Positions 27,566 through 36,666 of a stretch of 64,000 nt of DNA are shown piece after piece. This stretch comes from Porphyromonadaceae bacterium COT-184 OH4590 (GTDB taxonomy: Bacteria > Bacteroidota > Bacteroidia > Bacteroidales > Paludibacteraceae). A model generated the notes under the pieces. It was given only the letters and a program-made list of their open reading frames with translations, ran no database searches and was not told where the DNA came from. The translations under genes and the position numbers were made by a program. The DNA lies in NCBI GenBank assembly GCA_000768855.1, contig JRAN01000052.1, positions 124,001 through 188,000 of the forward strand, given 5' to 3'. Numbering within the stretch: position 1 is the first letter of the stretch; each line of letters begins with the position of its first letter.

Positions 27566-27608
27566 AATAGTATATTTATTAAAAGTTTATTATAAAAAAA
27601 CAGTCTAC

Positions 27609-28190
27609 TTATATTGTTGATAATATGCTATTTATAGCCTCAGGGTAAAGATCATGTTCGATTTCGTGTATTTTTGTCTCCACCTCAGTAATCGAATCAC
27701 CGTGATACTCAAACGCTCTTTGAGCAATTATAGTACCTTCGTCAATGGCTCCGTCTATAAGATGTACCGTAACACCAAATACTTTTACACCAAACTCAAA
27801 AGCCTCTATAATAGCCATTGCTCCTTTGAAAGCCGGCAGTAGTGAAGGGTGTATATTCAATATTTTTTTTGGGAAAGCCTCCAAAAGCGTACTGCCCACA
27901 ATACGCATATAACCGGCAAGGCATATAAGGTCGATACTATAAGCACGTAAGGTCTCTAATATTTTCTGTTCATATTCAGATTTAGATCCAAATGCTTTGG
28001 GGTCAAACTCAAACGCAGGGATATTTAATCTTTTGGCTCGTTGCAAAGCAAAAGCGTGGTGTTTGTCGCAAATCAGCAATGATACTCTGGCTCCATTGAT
28101 TTCATTATTTAAACACGCTGTGGCAATAGCCTCAAAATTAGAGCCATTACCCGATGCAAATACTGCTATATTTTTTAATTGTGAAGTCAT
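27609..28190 (-). CDS. purN: Phosphoribosylglycinamide formyltransferase
   Basis: 193 residues. It transfers a formyl group from 10-formyl-THF to GAR in purine synthesis. Seen: the phosphate loop ASGNGSNFEAI, the catalytic block ILNIHPSLLPAFKG (Asn and His) and HLIDGAIDEGTIIAQ with the catalytic Asp. Normal length. Part of a minus-strand run with the CvpA-like gene 17 bases upstream; CvpA and purine genes are often neighbours. Confidence 0.95.
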   Translation of the reverse strand: MTSQLKNIAVFASGNGSNFEAIATACLNNEINGARVSLLICDKHHAFALQRAKRLNIPAFEFDPKAFGSKSEYEQKILETLRAYSIDLICLAGYMRIVGSTLLEAFPKKILNIHPSLLPAFKGAMAIIEAFEFGVKVFGVTVHLIDGAIDEGTIIAQRAFEYHGDSITEVETKIHEIEHDLYPEAINSILSTI

Positions 28191-28207
28191 AGCGTTATTG
28201 AATATGT

Positions 28208-28741
28208 TTAGATGTTAGTTTTGTCGTTTTCTACATTTGGCTTTACCTTGTCTATAAATTTGTCGAATTTCAATAATGGAACAGCCTTTATCAAGACGTT
28301 TTCTATCGGCTTGTAAAAATACAAACGCGACAAACGATTTTCGTTTTCGGCACCGGTTTTTTCATAAAAAAACGACAACAAATTTACAACCACACTCACT
28401 ACAATCAACCATTTAAACCCTCCGAGCAAAGCCCCCAAAAGTCGATTCAACCACGAAAGGGTGAGTACTTTGGTAAGCTCCGTAAATATATTTGCCAATA
28501 TATTTAAGCCTATTATGGTAGCAACAAATATAAGTATAAACGAAACGGATTTTGCTACATTAAGGCTACAACCAATTAGCTTCGACAACACAATTGCTAC
28601 AAGTTCGCCAAAGTAGCGAGACACAAACAGAGCCACCATAACACATACCACCAGCACCAACTCTTTGAAAAAGCCACGATAAAACCCATAAACAACACCA
28701 AATATTATGGGAGCAAGCAGTATGTAATCAATCAAAATCAT
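28208..28741 (-). CDS. CvpA family membrane protein
   Basis: 177 residues from ATG 28741, with four predicted helices and the family start ILIDYILLAPIIFGVVYGFY RG region (residues 2-22). CvpA/colicin V production proteins sit in the inner membrane and are linked to purine regulation and envelope integrity; the mechanism is unknown. A GTG at 28768 would add nine residues; the ATG fits the family start better. It is followed 17 bases later by purN. Confidence 0.85.
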   Translation of the reverse strand: MILIDYILLAPIIFGVVYGFYRGFFKELVLVVCVMVALFVSRYFGELVAIVLSKLIGCSLNVAKSVSFILIFVATIIGLNILANIFTELTKVLTLSWLNRLLGALLGGFKWLIVVSVVVNLLSFFYEKTGAENENRLSRLYFYKPIENVLIKAVPLLKFDKFIDKVKPNVENDKTNI

Positions 28742-28772
28742 CGGCAGAAATGTTGTTTGTTTTACCACACAA

Positions 28773-29207
28773 TCAATTGGTTATTATTATATTTTGTAGA
28801 GAGGCATCGTAATACACACTATATTTTTTTAGAGGGTATCTAGCTACTCCATTCTGGACATATCCCGTTCCGTCTCCGACATAAAACTGAGTTTTGCAGC
28901 TATCGCACACAACTATTCCCAAATTGTCGCAACGAACCTTTGCATCAGCCTTTTGTTCGTTGGTACAAGCCATATCGAAAGCATAAAATTTATCATCTAT
29001 AGAGTGAAAAACGAGTATTCCGCCCAAACCAAGTCGCTGATTGGCATTAGTCTGTTTTGTAAACTCTTTGAATCCGTTTAAAGCAGCAAGCTCAGGGGCA
29101 TTTGCTGTAATATTAAACTCCAGAAAAACAGGATAATCAGGAAAATGCTTGTTGTTTTTGCACGATACCAATATCAAAACTATCGGAACAAATCTCAGAT
29201 ATTTCAT
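28773..29207 (-). CDS. Rieske-like lipoprotein with four-cysteine site
   Basis: 144 residues. Lipoprotein signal with lipobox LVSC (Cys16). The C-terminal part follows the Rieske fold order (FYAFDMACTN, then VVCDSCKTQFYVGDGTG, then ARYPLKKYSVYY). The usual ligands are Cys-x-His and Cys-x2-His; here they are Cys81-x-Asn83 and Cys101-x2-Cys104, with an additional Cys93. Four cysteines could hold zinc or an all-Cys iron site instead of a Rieske cluster. Bacteroidota carry related lipoproteins annotated as Rieske or ferredoxin subunits. It lies upstream of the CvpA-like gene; no oxygenase partner is nearby. Confidence 0.65.
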   Translation of the reverse strand: MKYLRFVPIVLILVSCKNNKHFPDYPVFLEFNITANAPELAALNGFKEFTKQTNANQRLGLGGILVFHSIDDKFYAFDMACTNEQKADAKVRCDNLGIVVCDSCKTQFYVGDGTGYVQNGVARYPLKKYSVYYDASLQNIIITN

Positions 29208-29288
29208 AACTGTTTAATATGCGATTTGATTAAAATACAAAGATACGATTTTTTTATTTTTTTTCGGATAACGGTTTTTGTAAAATCT

Positions 29289-30377
29289 CTATTTTTTCCA
29301 ATCGAATCTACCGAACATTCCACCCAATAGTGTAAGTACAATATAAAAAGGGTAAATTATTGATATGAGGGGAATAAATTTTATTAATTTTTTTTGGTTT
29401 GAAAAACACAAAAAAGGCAACAACAAACAACTATCAATCAAAAACTTAATCACAAACAACCAAATAAACCGAATATCAAAAACGGCCATAAACAACGATA
29501 TTGTTATACACATATTTAAAACAGCCACAAGCAAAGCCACAAAAATGGTATGACAATCGGTATAACTTCGGCTCTTGGACACCCACCGCTTGCGTTGTTC
29601 GAAAAACTGTTTTAAGCCATCTACTGCAAAGGTCTCCACAAATCCTTCTGTATGTTTGAGAAAAACTATTTTACCTTTTACTCTCTTCACAAAATGCATC
29701 AGAAACATATCGTCGCCCGACGCTTCGGAATCTACAAGGTGATTCTGTGCCTTGTTCCATATATCACGACTAAAAGCCAAGTTTGCTCCATTGCACATTA
29801 TAGGATATCCCGCAAGAGCCGTTGCTGCGGTAGTAGAGGCAAGAGAGGCAAATTCCAATGCCTGCATCTGCCCAAACAATTTCGCACTGTCGGTATATTT
29901 TACTCCGCCAACCATCAAATCAGGCTTATGTTGCCATAAAAAACTTTTTACCATACTAAAATAATCAGGCGACACTACACAATCGGCATCCGTACAAAGC
30001 ACATATAGACTTTGTACCTTATTTACAGCCTCTTTAAGTGCATTTTTTTTACCTCTGCCGATAGATGAGAAGACCATTATTTTATGATGTTTTTGAGCAA
30101 AACATTCCAATAATGTCAGAGTAGAGTCAGTCGAATGGTCGGAAACAAATATTACCTCATCTATTTCGCCCACTTGTGGCTCTATGGAAGCAAACAGAGT
30201 GGGTAGCTGCCTCTCTTCGTTTTTGCAACACACTACCAAAGACAGACTTATATCCGAATCTTTTTTTTGCACAATAAACGACTTATTACACAACCAAGCC
30301 AATAGACAACCCAAAATAAAGACCGCATATATGGCAAGTATAATGTAAAACAGTTCAAGCATCGGTACCAACAACAT
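29289..30377 (-). CDS. Membrane glycosyltransferase, family 2
   Basis: 362 residues. An N-terminal membrane helix (about 8-28), a GT-A domain with LVVCCKNEERQLP, the metal site TDADC and the acceptor/processivity block QRKRW, then three C-terminal helices. This is the layout of membrane GT2 enzymes that build glycolipids or polymers. It ends close to gph (15 bases downstream of it), so they are probably co-transcribed. The substrate is unknown. ATG 30377 or the internal ATG at 30362 could start it. Confidence 0.88.
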   Translation of the reverse strand: MLLVPMLELFYIILAIYAVFILGCLLAWLCNKSFIVQKKDSDISLSLVVCCKNEERQLPTLFASIEPQVGEIDEVIFVSDHSTDSTLTLLECFAQKHHKIMVFSSIGRGKKNALKEAVNKVQSLYVLCTDADCVVSPDYFSMVKSFLWQHKPDLMVGGVKYTDSAKLFGQMQALEFASLASTTAATALAGYPIMCNGANLAFSRDIWNKAQNHLVDSEASGDDMFLMHFVKRVKGKIVFLKHTEGFVETFAVDGLKQFFEQRKRWVSKSRSYTDCHTIFVALLVAVLNMCITISLFMAVFDIRFIWLFVIKFLIDSCLLLPFLCFSNQKKLIKFIPLISIIYPFYIVLTLLGGMFGRFDWKK

Positions 30378-30392
30378 AATATCGACTCTTTA

Positions 30393-31058
30393 TCAGTCAA
30401 AAATTACTCTCTCCAATTCACCTACCGTATCTACGATGAATCTTGGATTTTCGGCTTCCAATTCGGCTCTCGGGCGAAATCCCCACGTAACGCCCACCGC
30501 CGTTACTCCCGCTCTATTTGCGGTTTGCATATCCACTGCCGTATCGCCTACATATAAAACATCTTTAACATCTACATTAGCAATATTTAATATCTCTGCC
30601 ACAATGGTAGGGTCGGGCTTTATAGGCACCCCGTCTCTCTGACCGAGAGTAGCCACAAAACGCACATCGGGAAAATAGTGTTTTACCATTGCTGTGGTAG
30701 CTGCCTGATATTTGTTGGAGGCAACAGCTATTTTTATATTCGAATCGCAAAGTTTATTCAAAAGAGACGATATTCCTGTGTATGGAGCAGTTTTGTCCGT
30801 GCAGTGTTCGGAGTAGTATGGAAGCATTACTTCACGCATTTTTTGTATCCATTCATCGTTTTTGTACCCTTCGGGCAAAGCTCTGTATAGCAACATATTT
30901 ACACCATTACCGACAAAATATCTGTATTCGTCTTCTGTATGCATAGGCAGTCCAAAATATTGCAACGTATAATTGGTAGCTATAGCCAAATCGGTAACCG
31001 AATTTATCAATGTACCATCAAGGTCGAATATTACAAGCTTATATTCAGATTTTGTCAT
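30393..31058 (-). CDS. gph: HAD family phosphoglycolate phosphatase-like protein
   Basis: 221 residues. HAD motif I VIFDLDGTLINS (nucleophile Asp), motif II IAVASNK, the Lys in IKPDPTI (motif III) and VLYVGDTAVDMQTANRAG (motif IV) are complete. The helical cap, residues 17-85, fits Gph, which removes 2-phosphoglycolate, but other small phosphate esters are possible. A TAACTTTG box lies just upstream on the minus strand (31082-31089). Confidence 0.88.
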   Translation of the reverse strand: MTKSEYKLVIFDLDGTLINSVTDLAIATNYTLQYFGLPMHTEDEYRYFVGNGVNMLLYRALPEGYKNDEWIQKMREVMLPYYSEHCTDKTAPYTGISSLLNKLCDSNIKIAVASNKYQAATTAMVKHYFPDVRFVATLGQRDGVPIKPDPTIVAEILNIANVDVKDVLYVGDTAVDMQTANRAGVTAVGVTWGFRPRAELEAENPRFIVDTVGELERVIFD

Positions 31059-31132
31059 ACTACTCTTTTAAATTGTGTGGACAAAGTTAATAAACAATCG
31101 TCAAATAGCCTATATATTTATTTTCATATAGG

Positions 31133-33649
31133 TTAATTGCCTCCGCCGGCGTCACCTGAGCTGCCTGACTTTTTATCATCATTCGATATGCCTCGCTCTA
31201 TCTTTTTTATCTCTGCTTTCATCTCCCCAAAACGCCACGACACCGACAATGAAACCGACCTTGATATTGACCTCGATATTGAGGTCGATTCATATACTCC
31301 ATCAACCCACGATTTGGTGCGATATATGCGATATTTTCTCAAAAAATTGTTGCCACTAATGCTTACCGATAGTTTGTCGCCTTTGAGGAAGTTACGCGAT
31401 AGCGAACAACCATAGTAGTACCAACCATTACTCTGAATCTGGTACGAGTAGTACTTTGGCGAACCTCCTGCATTGATACTAAACCGCATCTTCCACGGCA
31501 ATAGCATATTGATACCTCCATATCCGTTTATAGTAATACCGGCAGAAGCTCTGTTTTCGTTCAAATATAGAGAATAGCCCACCGAACTTTGCCCCCAAAA
31601 ACGAAGCCATTTCCAAGGATTATAATTAATATACAGATGCCCACCAAAACTATTATATCTGCCTATATTGGCATAAGTACTATGAACTATACCTTTATCA
31701 TCTACTGTTGTTTGCCTTTCTATAGAATTGTTTACAATAGAGGTATAAGACGAAATATTCATATTGAATTTCGATGAAAACAAACCATAGCTAAGCGAAA
31801 AACTATGACTTCGCTCAGATTTCAAATTTGGATTGCCATAAGATATATGATAAGGATTACTATCATCAACATAAGGATTTAGATACCAAATACCGGGGCG
31901 AGATATACCATTACTATAACCAAATCGTATGCTCGAAGATGAAGAAGGCTTCCAATTGGTCGATATAGAAGGTATAAGATCGAAAAACGGCAGTTTAAAA
32001 TTATTTTTGGGTATATCTACGAATCTGACATCTTGATATGTACCCTCAAAACGTCCTCCGATACGAAGCGAAAAGTTCTTAAGTTTGAAAGAGTAGGAAG
32101 CGTATCCGCCCAAAATATGTTGATAATGCTCCATATCGTTCTCCAATCGGGGATTTCCGTTGTCGTCGAGTTCGACTAAGTCGTATTTGCCCGTAATAGG
32201 ATTGTGTCTGCGATACTCATTGTCCGACGCATTATAGCGTAATATATATTTTACTCCGCCCTCTACGATGTGCTTATTATTGTCAAATGGCTCGGTGTAG
32301 TCTATCTGAAATGTGTGTTCATCACTTCGATTACTATTCCTGTATCTAAGATTTTTAGGCTTGATATTAAGCGCATTAGAATATGCGGAATCTACTTCAA
32401 GAGTAGAAAACGTTATTGGCTCGTTGGGTACGACGTCGAAATTGTACGATACTGTCAATAGTTGATCAGGCTTGGCAAACGACCTTTGATAGTCGATACT
32501 GCCATAGTAAGAAATTTCGTTGCCACCCGACAAACTACTCGTATTGTAAGCAGACACAACATTTTTATTTTTATCAAAAAACAGCTTATTACTTCTACTT
32601 TCCGATTTCCGATTATCACTCGCCATACCAAACGACACACTCATTAGATTGAGCGTATCAAACTCATAACTAATCTCTACTGAACCATAATTACTGATGT
32701 TGATATACCTCCCCTCGCTCTTTGTATACGAGTATTTATAAGGAGTAGCTTCGCTGTAATTTTCCGAAGTGCTTTCCGATAGATAGGGAAGCCCTTTATA
32801 TTGGCGATAGCTGTATCTGCCCGATACTCCGAGTTTACCTACTTTTGTCGAGATATAACTGCCGACACTCATCTCGCCACGAGTACTTGCCCCGAGTCGT
32901 ACACTGCCTTGATAGCCCTGTAAGGCACTCTGCGTGACGACATTTAGTATCGCCGAAATGCCTTCGGCATCGTACTTTGCTCCTGGGTCAGTAATAACCT
33001 CGATACGTTTTATCGAAGTTGCAGGCATACTTTTGAATATCTCTTTGGGATTTTTGGTAACCATATTCGAGGGTTTACCATTGACATATATCTTGAAACT
33101 CGACGACCCTTTTACCTGTATATTTTCGTCATTATCAACAGTAACAAGCGGAACTTTACGCAACATCTCCATAACAGTATTGGTCTTGCTCTCGGGGTCT
33201 GCCTCCACATCATAGTTGATACGGTCTAAGTTTTGCGTAACAAGAGGTTTATACGCAACCACCGCCACACCTGCAAGTTCGTTACCATCTTTGAGCATAA
33301 CTTTCCCTAAATCAATCACAGTATTTGCTCCCAAAGACAGAGTTATATTCTCCGACATCTTTGCTGCAGCTCCGATATTAACAAACACAGTATCGTCGGC
33401 AGATGTATATTTTATCTCAAACTTGCCATTATCCAACCCCGAATAGCGCTCAGAATAGGCTAAAGTGGCACTATCTCTTTTTAGCGAAATAGTGGGATAA
33501 GCCACCGAGTTGCCTACCGAATCTACAACTAAACCTTTTATCGTATATACAACAGCTTGTTTTGGTAGCTCCTCAACGTTATTTTTAGAAAACATATTGG
33601 TCGAAATCAGACACAACAACATTAATATTATTTTTTTGTATGACTGCAT
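31133..33649 (-). CDS. TonB-receptor-like outer membrane barrel protein
   Basis: 838 residues. A signal peptide (1-21), then a carboxypeptidase-regulatory-like beta-sandwich (about 34-115: TIKGLVVDSVGNSVAYPTIS), a plug-like domain (KVPLVTVDNDENIQVKGSSS, INGK-like YVNGKPSNMV, GAKYDAEGISAILNVVT) and a barrel. It matches the OMP_b-brl_3 group common in Bacteroidota, close to but distinct from classical TonB receptors. The C-terminus runs past the last strand in a low-complexity tail ending GSSGDAGGGN. The substrate is unknown, and no SusD neighbour is present. Confidence 0.88.
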   Translation of the reverse strand: MQSYKKIILMLLCLISTNMFSKNNVEELPKQAVVYTIKGLVVDSVGNSVAYPTISLKRDSATLAYSERYSGLDNGKFEIKYTSADDTVFVNIGAAAKMSENITLSLGANTVIDLGKVMLKDGNELAGVAVVAYKPLVTQNLDRINYDVEADPESKTNTVMEMLRKVPLVTVDNDENIQVKGSSSFKIYVNGKPSNMVTKNPKEIFKSMPATSIKRIEVITDPGAKYDAEGISAILNVVTQSALQGYQGSVRLGASTRGEMSVGSYISTKVGKLGVSGRYSYRQYKGLPYLSESTSENYSEATPYKYSYTKSEGRYINISNYGSVEISYEFDTLNLMSVSFGMASDNRKSESRSNKLFFDKNKNVVSAYNTSSLSGGNEISYYGSIDYQRSFAKPDQLLTVSYNFDVVPNEPITFSTLEVDSAYSNALNIKPKNLRYRNSNRSDEHTFQIDYTEPFDNNKHIVEGGVKYILRYNASDNEYRRHNPITGKYDLVELDDNGNPRLENDMEHYQHILGGYASYSFKLKNFSLRIGGRFEGTYQDVRFVDIPKNNFKLPFFDLIPSISTNWKPSSSSSIRFGYSNGISRPGIWYLNPYVDDSNPYHISYGNPNLKSERSHSFSLSYGLFSSKFNMNISSYTSIVNNSIERQTTVDDKGIVHSTYANIGRYNSFGGHLYINYNPWKWLRFWGQSSVGYSLYLNENRASAGITINGYGGINMLLPWKMRFSINAGGSPKYYSYQIQSNGWYYYGCSLSRNFLKGDKLSVSISGNNFLRKYRIYRTKSWVDGVYESTSISRSISRSVSLSVSWRFGEMKAEIKKIERGISNDDKKSGSSGDAGGGN

Positions 33650-34036
33650 AGATCAACTGATTAATATTTATTAACAAAATCAACATTTCCCAACAACTTT
33701 ATCTCTTTATTTACCGATAAAATATAGGCTCATATAATATTTAACAACACATAAGATTGATTTTCAACACTCTGCTCAGATTCAACATCCTAACATCATA
33801 TAGCTAAACAAACATTGAAATACACCAAACAAGACATAGTTGCCTGCAAAATTAATATTATTTCATCTATATTTGGATATATTTTTCTATTTTTAAAAAC
33901 ATTTAACAACACAAAAGTAGCAAATAAATAATATATAGCATATTTTCACCCACAAGACAATGCATTGATTTACAATAAACAATGTCACAAAACAACAGAA
34001 TCGACATAGAAAACCGTAAAAAAACTAATTTTTTTT
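33650..34036. other. Non-coding gap upstream of the tRNA cluster
   Basis: A very AT-rich stretch with no supportable gene. TAnnTTTG-like boxes face the barrel gene on the minus strand (TAATTTTG at 33847-33854, TACTTTTG at 33912-33919) but lack good -33 partners. Confidence 0.4.
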
Positions 34037-34066
34037 TTTGCAGTTAAAAAAAAAGTTGTACCTTTG
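34037..34066 (+). promoter_or_regulatory. tRNA cluster promoter
   Basis: TTTG (34037-34040), 18 bases, TACCTTTG (34059-34066), 24 bases before tRNA-Thr. Confidence 0.8.
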
Positions 34067-34089
34067 CACTTGAATTTAGTTATTATACT

Positions 34090-34163
34090 GCCTCTTTAGC
34101 TCAGTTGGCCAGAGCACGTGATTTGTAATCTCGGGGTCGTTGGTTCGAATCCGACAAGAGGCT
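34090..34163 (+). tRNA. tRNA-Thr (anticodon TGT)
   Basis: 74 nt. Acceptor GCCTCTT/AAGAGGC, discriminator T; anticodon loop TTTGTAA; T-arm TTGGTTCGAATCCGA. One mismatch in the anticodon stem (CGTGA/TCTCG). Confidence 0.95.
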
Positions 34164-34190
34164 CAAGAAAAATTGACAAGAAATATTGTT

Positions 34191-34273
34191 GGGCAGTTAC
34201 CAGAGTGGCCAAATGGGGCTGACTGTAACTCAGCTGTCTTTCGACTTCGGTGGTTCGAATCCATCACTGCCCA
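34191..34273 (+). tRNA. tRNA-Tyr (anticodon GTA)
   Basis: 83 nt with a long variable arm. Acceptor GGGCAGT/ACTGCCC, discriminator A; anticodon loop CTGTAAC between GCTGA and TCAGC. Confidence 0.95.
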
Positions 34274-34284
34274 CTAATTTTTTT

Positions 34285-34357
34285 GCGGAAGTAGCTCAGT
34301 TGATAGAGCATTAGCCTTCCAAGCTGAGGGTCGCGGGTTTGAGCCCCGTCTTCCGCT
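34285..34357 (+). tRNA. tRNA-Gly (anticodon TCC)
   Basis: 73 nt. Acceptor GCGGAAG/CTTCCGC, discriminator T; anticodon loop CTTCCAA. Only 11 bases after tRNA-Tyr, so the three form one transcript. Confidence 0.95.
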
Positions 34358-34361
34358 CAAA

Positions 34362-34408
34362 AACCTTTTCTAACAATACTGCTGTATGCAGTATTGTTAG
34401 AAAAGGTT
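34362..34408. repeat. Perfect 21-bp inverted repeat after the tRNA cluster
   Basis: 34362-34382 is exactly complementary to 34388-34408 around TGTAT. It starts 5 bases after tRNA-Gly. It is flanked by A-runs on the + strand, not a T-run, so it is not a standard terminator for the cluster. Confidence 0.85.
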
Positions 34409-34492
34409 AAAAAAGAGAAATGAATGTAATTATTAACTTTAATCTCTAAATCTTGAATACAATTAGAATATTTACAAAAAAAGCTTAATGGC

Positions 34493-34816
34493 ATGAAAAA
34501 ATTATTATTATCTTTATTGATGCTTGTTTTTGCGTTTACAGCAAAGGCACAGTTTCAAGATGAACCTTTTTCTGTATATAACAATGACAAAACGTTCAAC
34601 AATTCTATAAATAACCCATACACTCCTTTTGGAGATGATTTTTCACTATATAACGGTTGGAACTCTTCAGAGCACCAAATAATAGCGTTTGGGGGGGACC
34701 CGGGTGCAGGAGACCCTGACCCGGGTGAGCAAATCCCTGTCGGAGGCACTTCAGTATTAGTTGTATTGGCTGGGCTATATGTAGGATTTAAAAACAAGAG
34801 AAAAAACAAAAAGTAG
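34493..34816 (+). CDS. Small exported protein with PxGG-type C-terminal sorting-like signal
   Basis: 107 residues. A signal peptide (1-19, AFTAKA) precedes an Asn/Asp/Phe-rich middle and an acidic Gly-Asp-Pro stretch (GGDPGAGDPDPGEQ). The end has three parts: the short motif IPVGG, a hydrophobic helix (TSVLVVLAGLYVGF) and a basic tail (KNKRKNKK). This is the layout of CTERM sorting signals; it recalls the PID-CTERM signal of Bacteroidota but with a different motif. Such proteins are usually cut and anchored or released by a membrane protease. No exosortase-like gene is in the window. The stop codon lies within the terminator stem. Confidence 0.72.
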   Translation: MKKLLLSLLMLVFAFTAKAQFQDEPFSVYNNDKTFNNSINNPYTPFGDDFSLYNGWNSSEHQIIAFGGDPGAGDPDPGEQIPVGGTSVLVVLAGLYVGFKNKRKNKK

Positions 34817-34840
34817 GTGTTTTATGCACCTACTTTTTTT
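34808..34840 (+). terminator. Terminator overlapping the stop codon of the small exported gene
   Basis: A 12-bp stem AAAAAGTAGGTG (34808-34819) with CACCTACTTTTT (34827-34838), then T. The TAG stop (34814-34816) is inside the left arm. Confidence 0.85.
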
Positions 34841-35343
34841 ATTGAGTAGCCTGTTGTTTGGGGGTGAGAGACTACAGGCATTATTGTTTTTTAGGCATTT
34901 GATAAGGGATGCTTTTTGTTTTTTTAACCCTAAAATTCCTGCCTTAACGACATAACGTCCATAAAATTCAAATTTTGTGGTTTGTATCACCACTCTTTTT
35001 CCTATTATCTTTCTAAATTGTAACACTACCTTAGAGGCGATTATTGCACAATTAAAACTTGCGTGTCTATCCAACAAACATCTTCCCCAAAATTTTCCCT
35101 ACCGATTATGAGGTTAAGCCCTACAACTTTTAGGCGAAAGCAATTGTAATATCCGAACAGAAAAAGAACAGTATATATCCCACCCCACACTGATTGACAA
35201 AAGGTAACTAAATATGTCAATGTAATTACACCTTTGGACAATTAATTTTGAACACCACTTATAGGCAGATACAAAATGTAATTTTAATACTGCTTCATTG
35301 GGTATATCATTTTCTGCATTTTTTCATATCTTAATATGTAATG
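34841..35343. other. 503-base gap, no gene supported
   Basis: Minus-strand frames overlap here (34775-35077 and 35041-35241) but match no family I know. Their join in different frames could be a decayed gene. No RNA fold or clear promoter is seen. Confidence 0.35.
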
Positions 35344-36420
35344 CTACTCTACTCTTTTTATATCCTTGTTTTTTTCGGGGATAAGCACGGAGCTTAATAT
35401 ACTCACAAACAATATACTAACTATTATTATAAGAGAATGATATATCTCAAAACCTATTTTGTGCAGCCACTCTACTGTAAGCATTTTTATACCGATAAAA
35501 GTAAGAAGTACGGCAAGACCAATTTTCAAAAAGCGGAACTTATCCATAATATTACTTACTAAGAAGAATAGCGAACGAAGACCAAGTATTGCAAAAATAT
35601 TAGAAAAAAATACCACAAAAGGGTCTTGTGTAACCGAAAAGATAGCCGGTATGGAATCTACGGCAAAAATAAGGTCTGAAAACTCTATTACCAACAGACA
35701 TACAAAAAGTATTGTCATATGCAGTTTGCCATCTATCCTTTTAAAAAACGTATCGTCGTCTATATCTCTTGATATAGGGATAATTTTAGCAAATAGCTTA
35801 ACAAGTGTGTTGTCTGTAGTCTTTACACTCTCCTCCTCATTCCTTCTTACAAACATCATTACACCCGTATATACCAGAAACGCTCCGAAAATATACAATA
35901 TCCATTCGTATTCTTGTATTAGAGCAGAGCTTAGAAATATAAAAATAAAACGCATCACTATAGCTCCCAATACTCCCCACATCAATACTCTTTTGTAGAA
36001 TTTTCTATTTATTCCAAAAGATGAGAATATCAGTATCATCACAAAGATATTATCTATCGACAGAGAGTACTCTATAAGATAACCAGTTATGTATTCCAAT
36101 GACATTTGAGAACGATACTTCTGCAGTGCTTCTTCATAACTCAATCCCATAGCCTTGTAATCGGTTCCTTTATGATATTTAAGAGCTATTTCATTTAAAG
36201 CATCGTAGTCGTTTACTCCATGTATTTTTTCGCCGTGAAAATATATAAAAACGAAAAACAGTATTGCTAACAAAACCCACGCAGAGGTACTTATAGCAGC
36301 ATTTTTCATAGTAACTACTTTATTTTCTTTTTCAAACACCCCAAGGTCGAGAATAAGGATAGAGGCAATTATAACCGTAAATCCTATAAAAAATATAATT
36401 TCAAATAAAGATGCACCCAT
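35344..36420 (-). CDS. TerC/Alx family membrane protein
   Basis: 358 residues, 8-9 membrane helices. The family signatures YSLSIDNIFVMILIF and FSDLIFAVDSIPAIFSVTQD carry the paired acidic residues thought to bind metal. FSNIFAILGLRSLFF follows. TerC-type proteins export manganese or load it into secreted enzymes, and were first linked to tellurite resistance. No yybP-ykoY riboswitch core is visible upstream. A hydrophilic insert (about 60-105) resembles those of long TerC forms. Monocistronic. Confidence 0.92.
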   Translation of the reverse strand: MGASLFEIIFFIGFTVIIASILILDLGVFEKENKVVTMKNAAISTSAWVLLAILFFVFIYFHGEKIHGVNDYDALNEIALKYHKGTDYKAMGLSYEEALQKYRSQMSLEYITGYLIEYSLSIDNIFVMILIFSSFGINRKFYKRVLMWGVLGAIVMRFIFIFLSSALIQEYEWILYIFGAFLVYTGVMMFVRRNEEESVKTTDNTLVKLFAKIIPISRDIDDDTFFKRIDGKLHMTILFVCLLVIEFSDLIFAVDSIPAIFSVTQDPFVVFFSNIFAILGLRSLFFLVSNIMDKFRFLKIGLAVLLTFIGIKMLTVEWLHKIGFEIYHSLIIIVSILFVSILSSVLIPEKNKDIKRVE

Positions 36421-36666
36421 TTAATAATAAAAGATTTGTTTTTGTTAAAAGATACTATTATTTCAATCTACAAAGATACAAACTTATTTTTATTATAATA
36501 TTATTTACAATTAAATATTTTATTGATACAAACTATTGGAATGAATAGGTTAAGTTGTTCTGACAAATCTTAGCATATATCATTGAACATCAAAAATCAA
36601 AAAATTTTACTTACTTTTGCCAACAGAAATTTATATTAATCTAATCATCAAATAAAAATCGACAAA

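Noticed and set aside
31137-33446. Plus-strand open frames within the barrel gene
   Set aside because: They are antisense to a full-length 838-residue gene and match nothing.
34362-34408. Reading the 21-bp hairpin as the tRNA cluster terminator
   Set aside because: No T-run follows on the plus strand; kept as a repeat instead.
36421-36666. Manganese riboswitch (yybP-ykoY) before terC
   Set aside because: The conserved core bases of that riboswitch are not visible on either strand.
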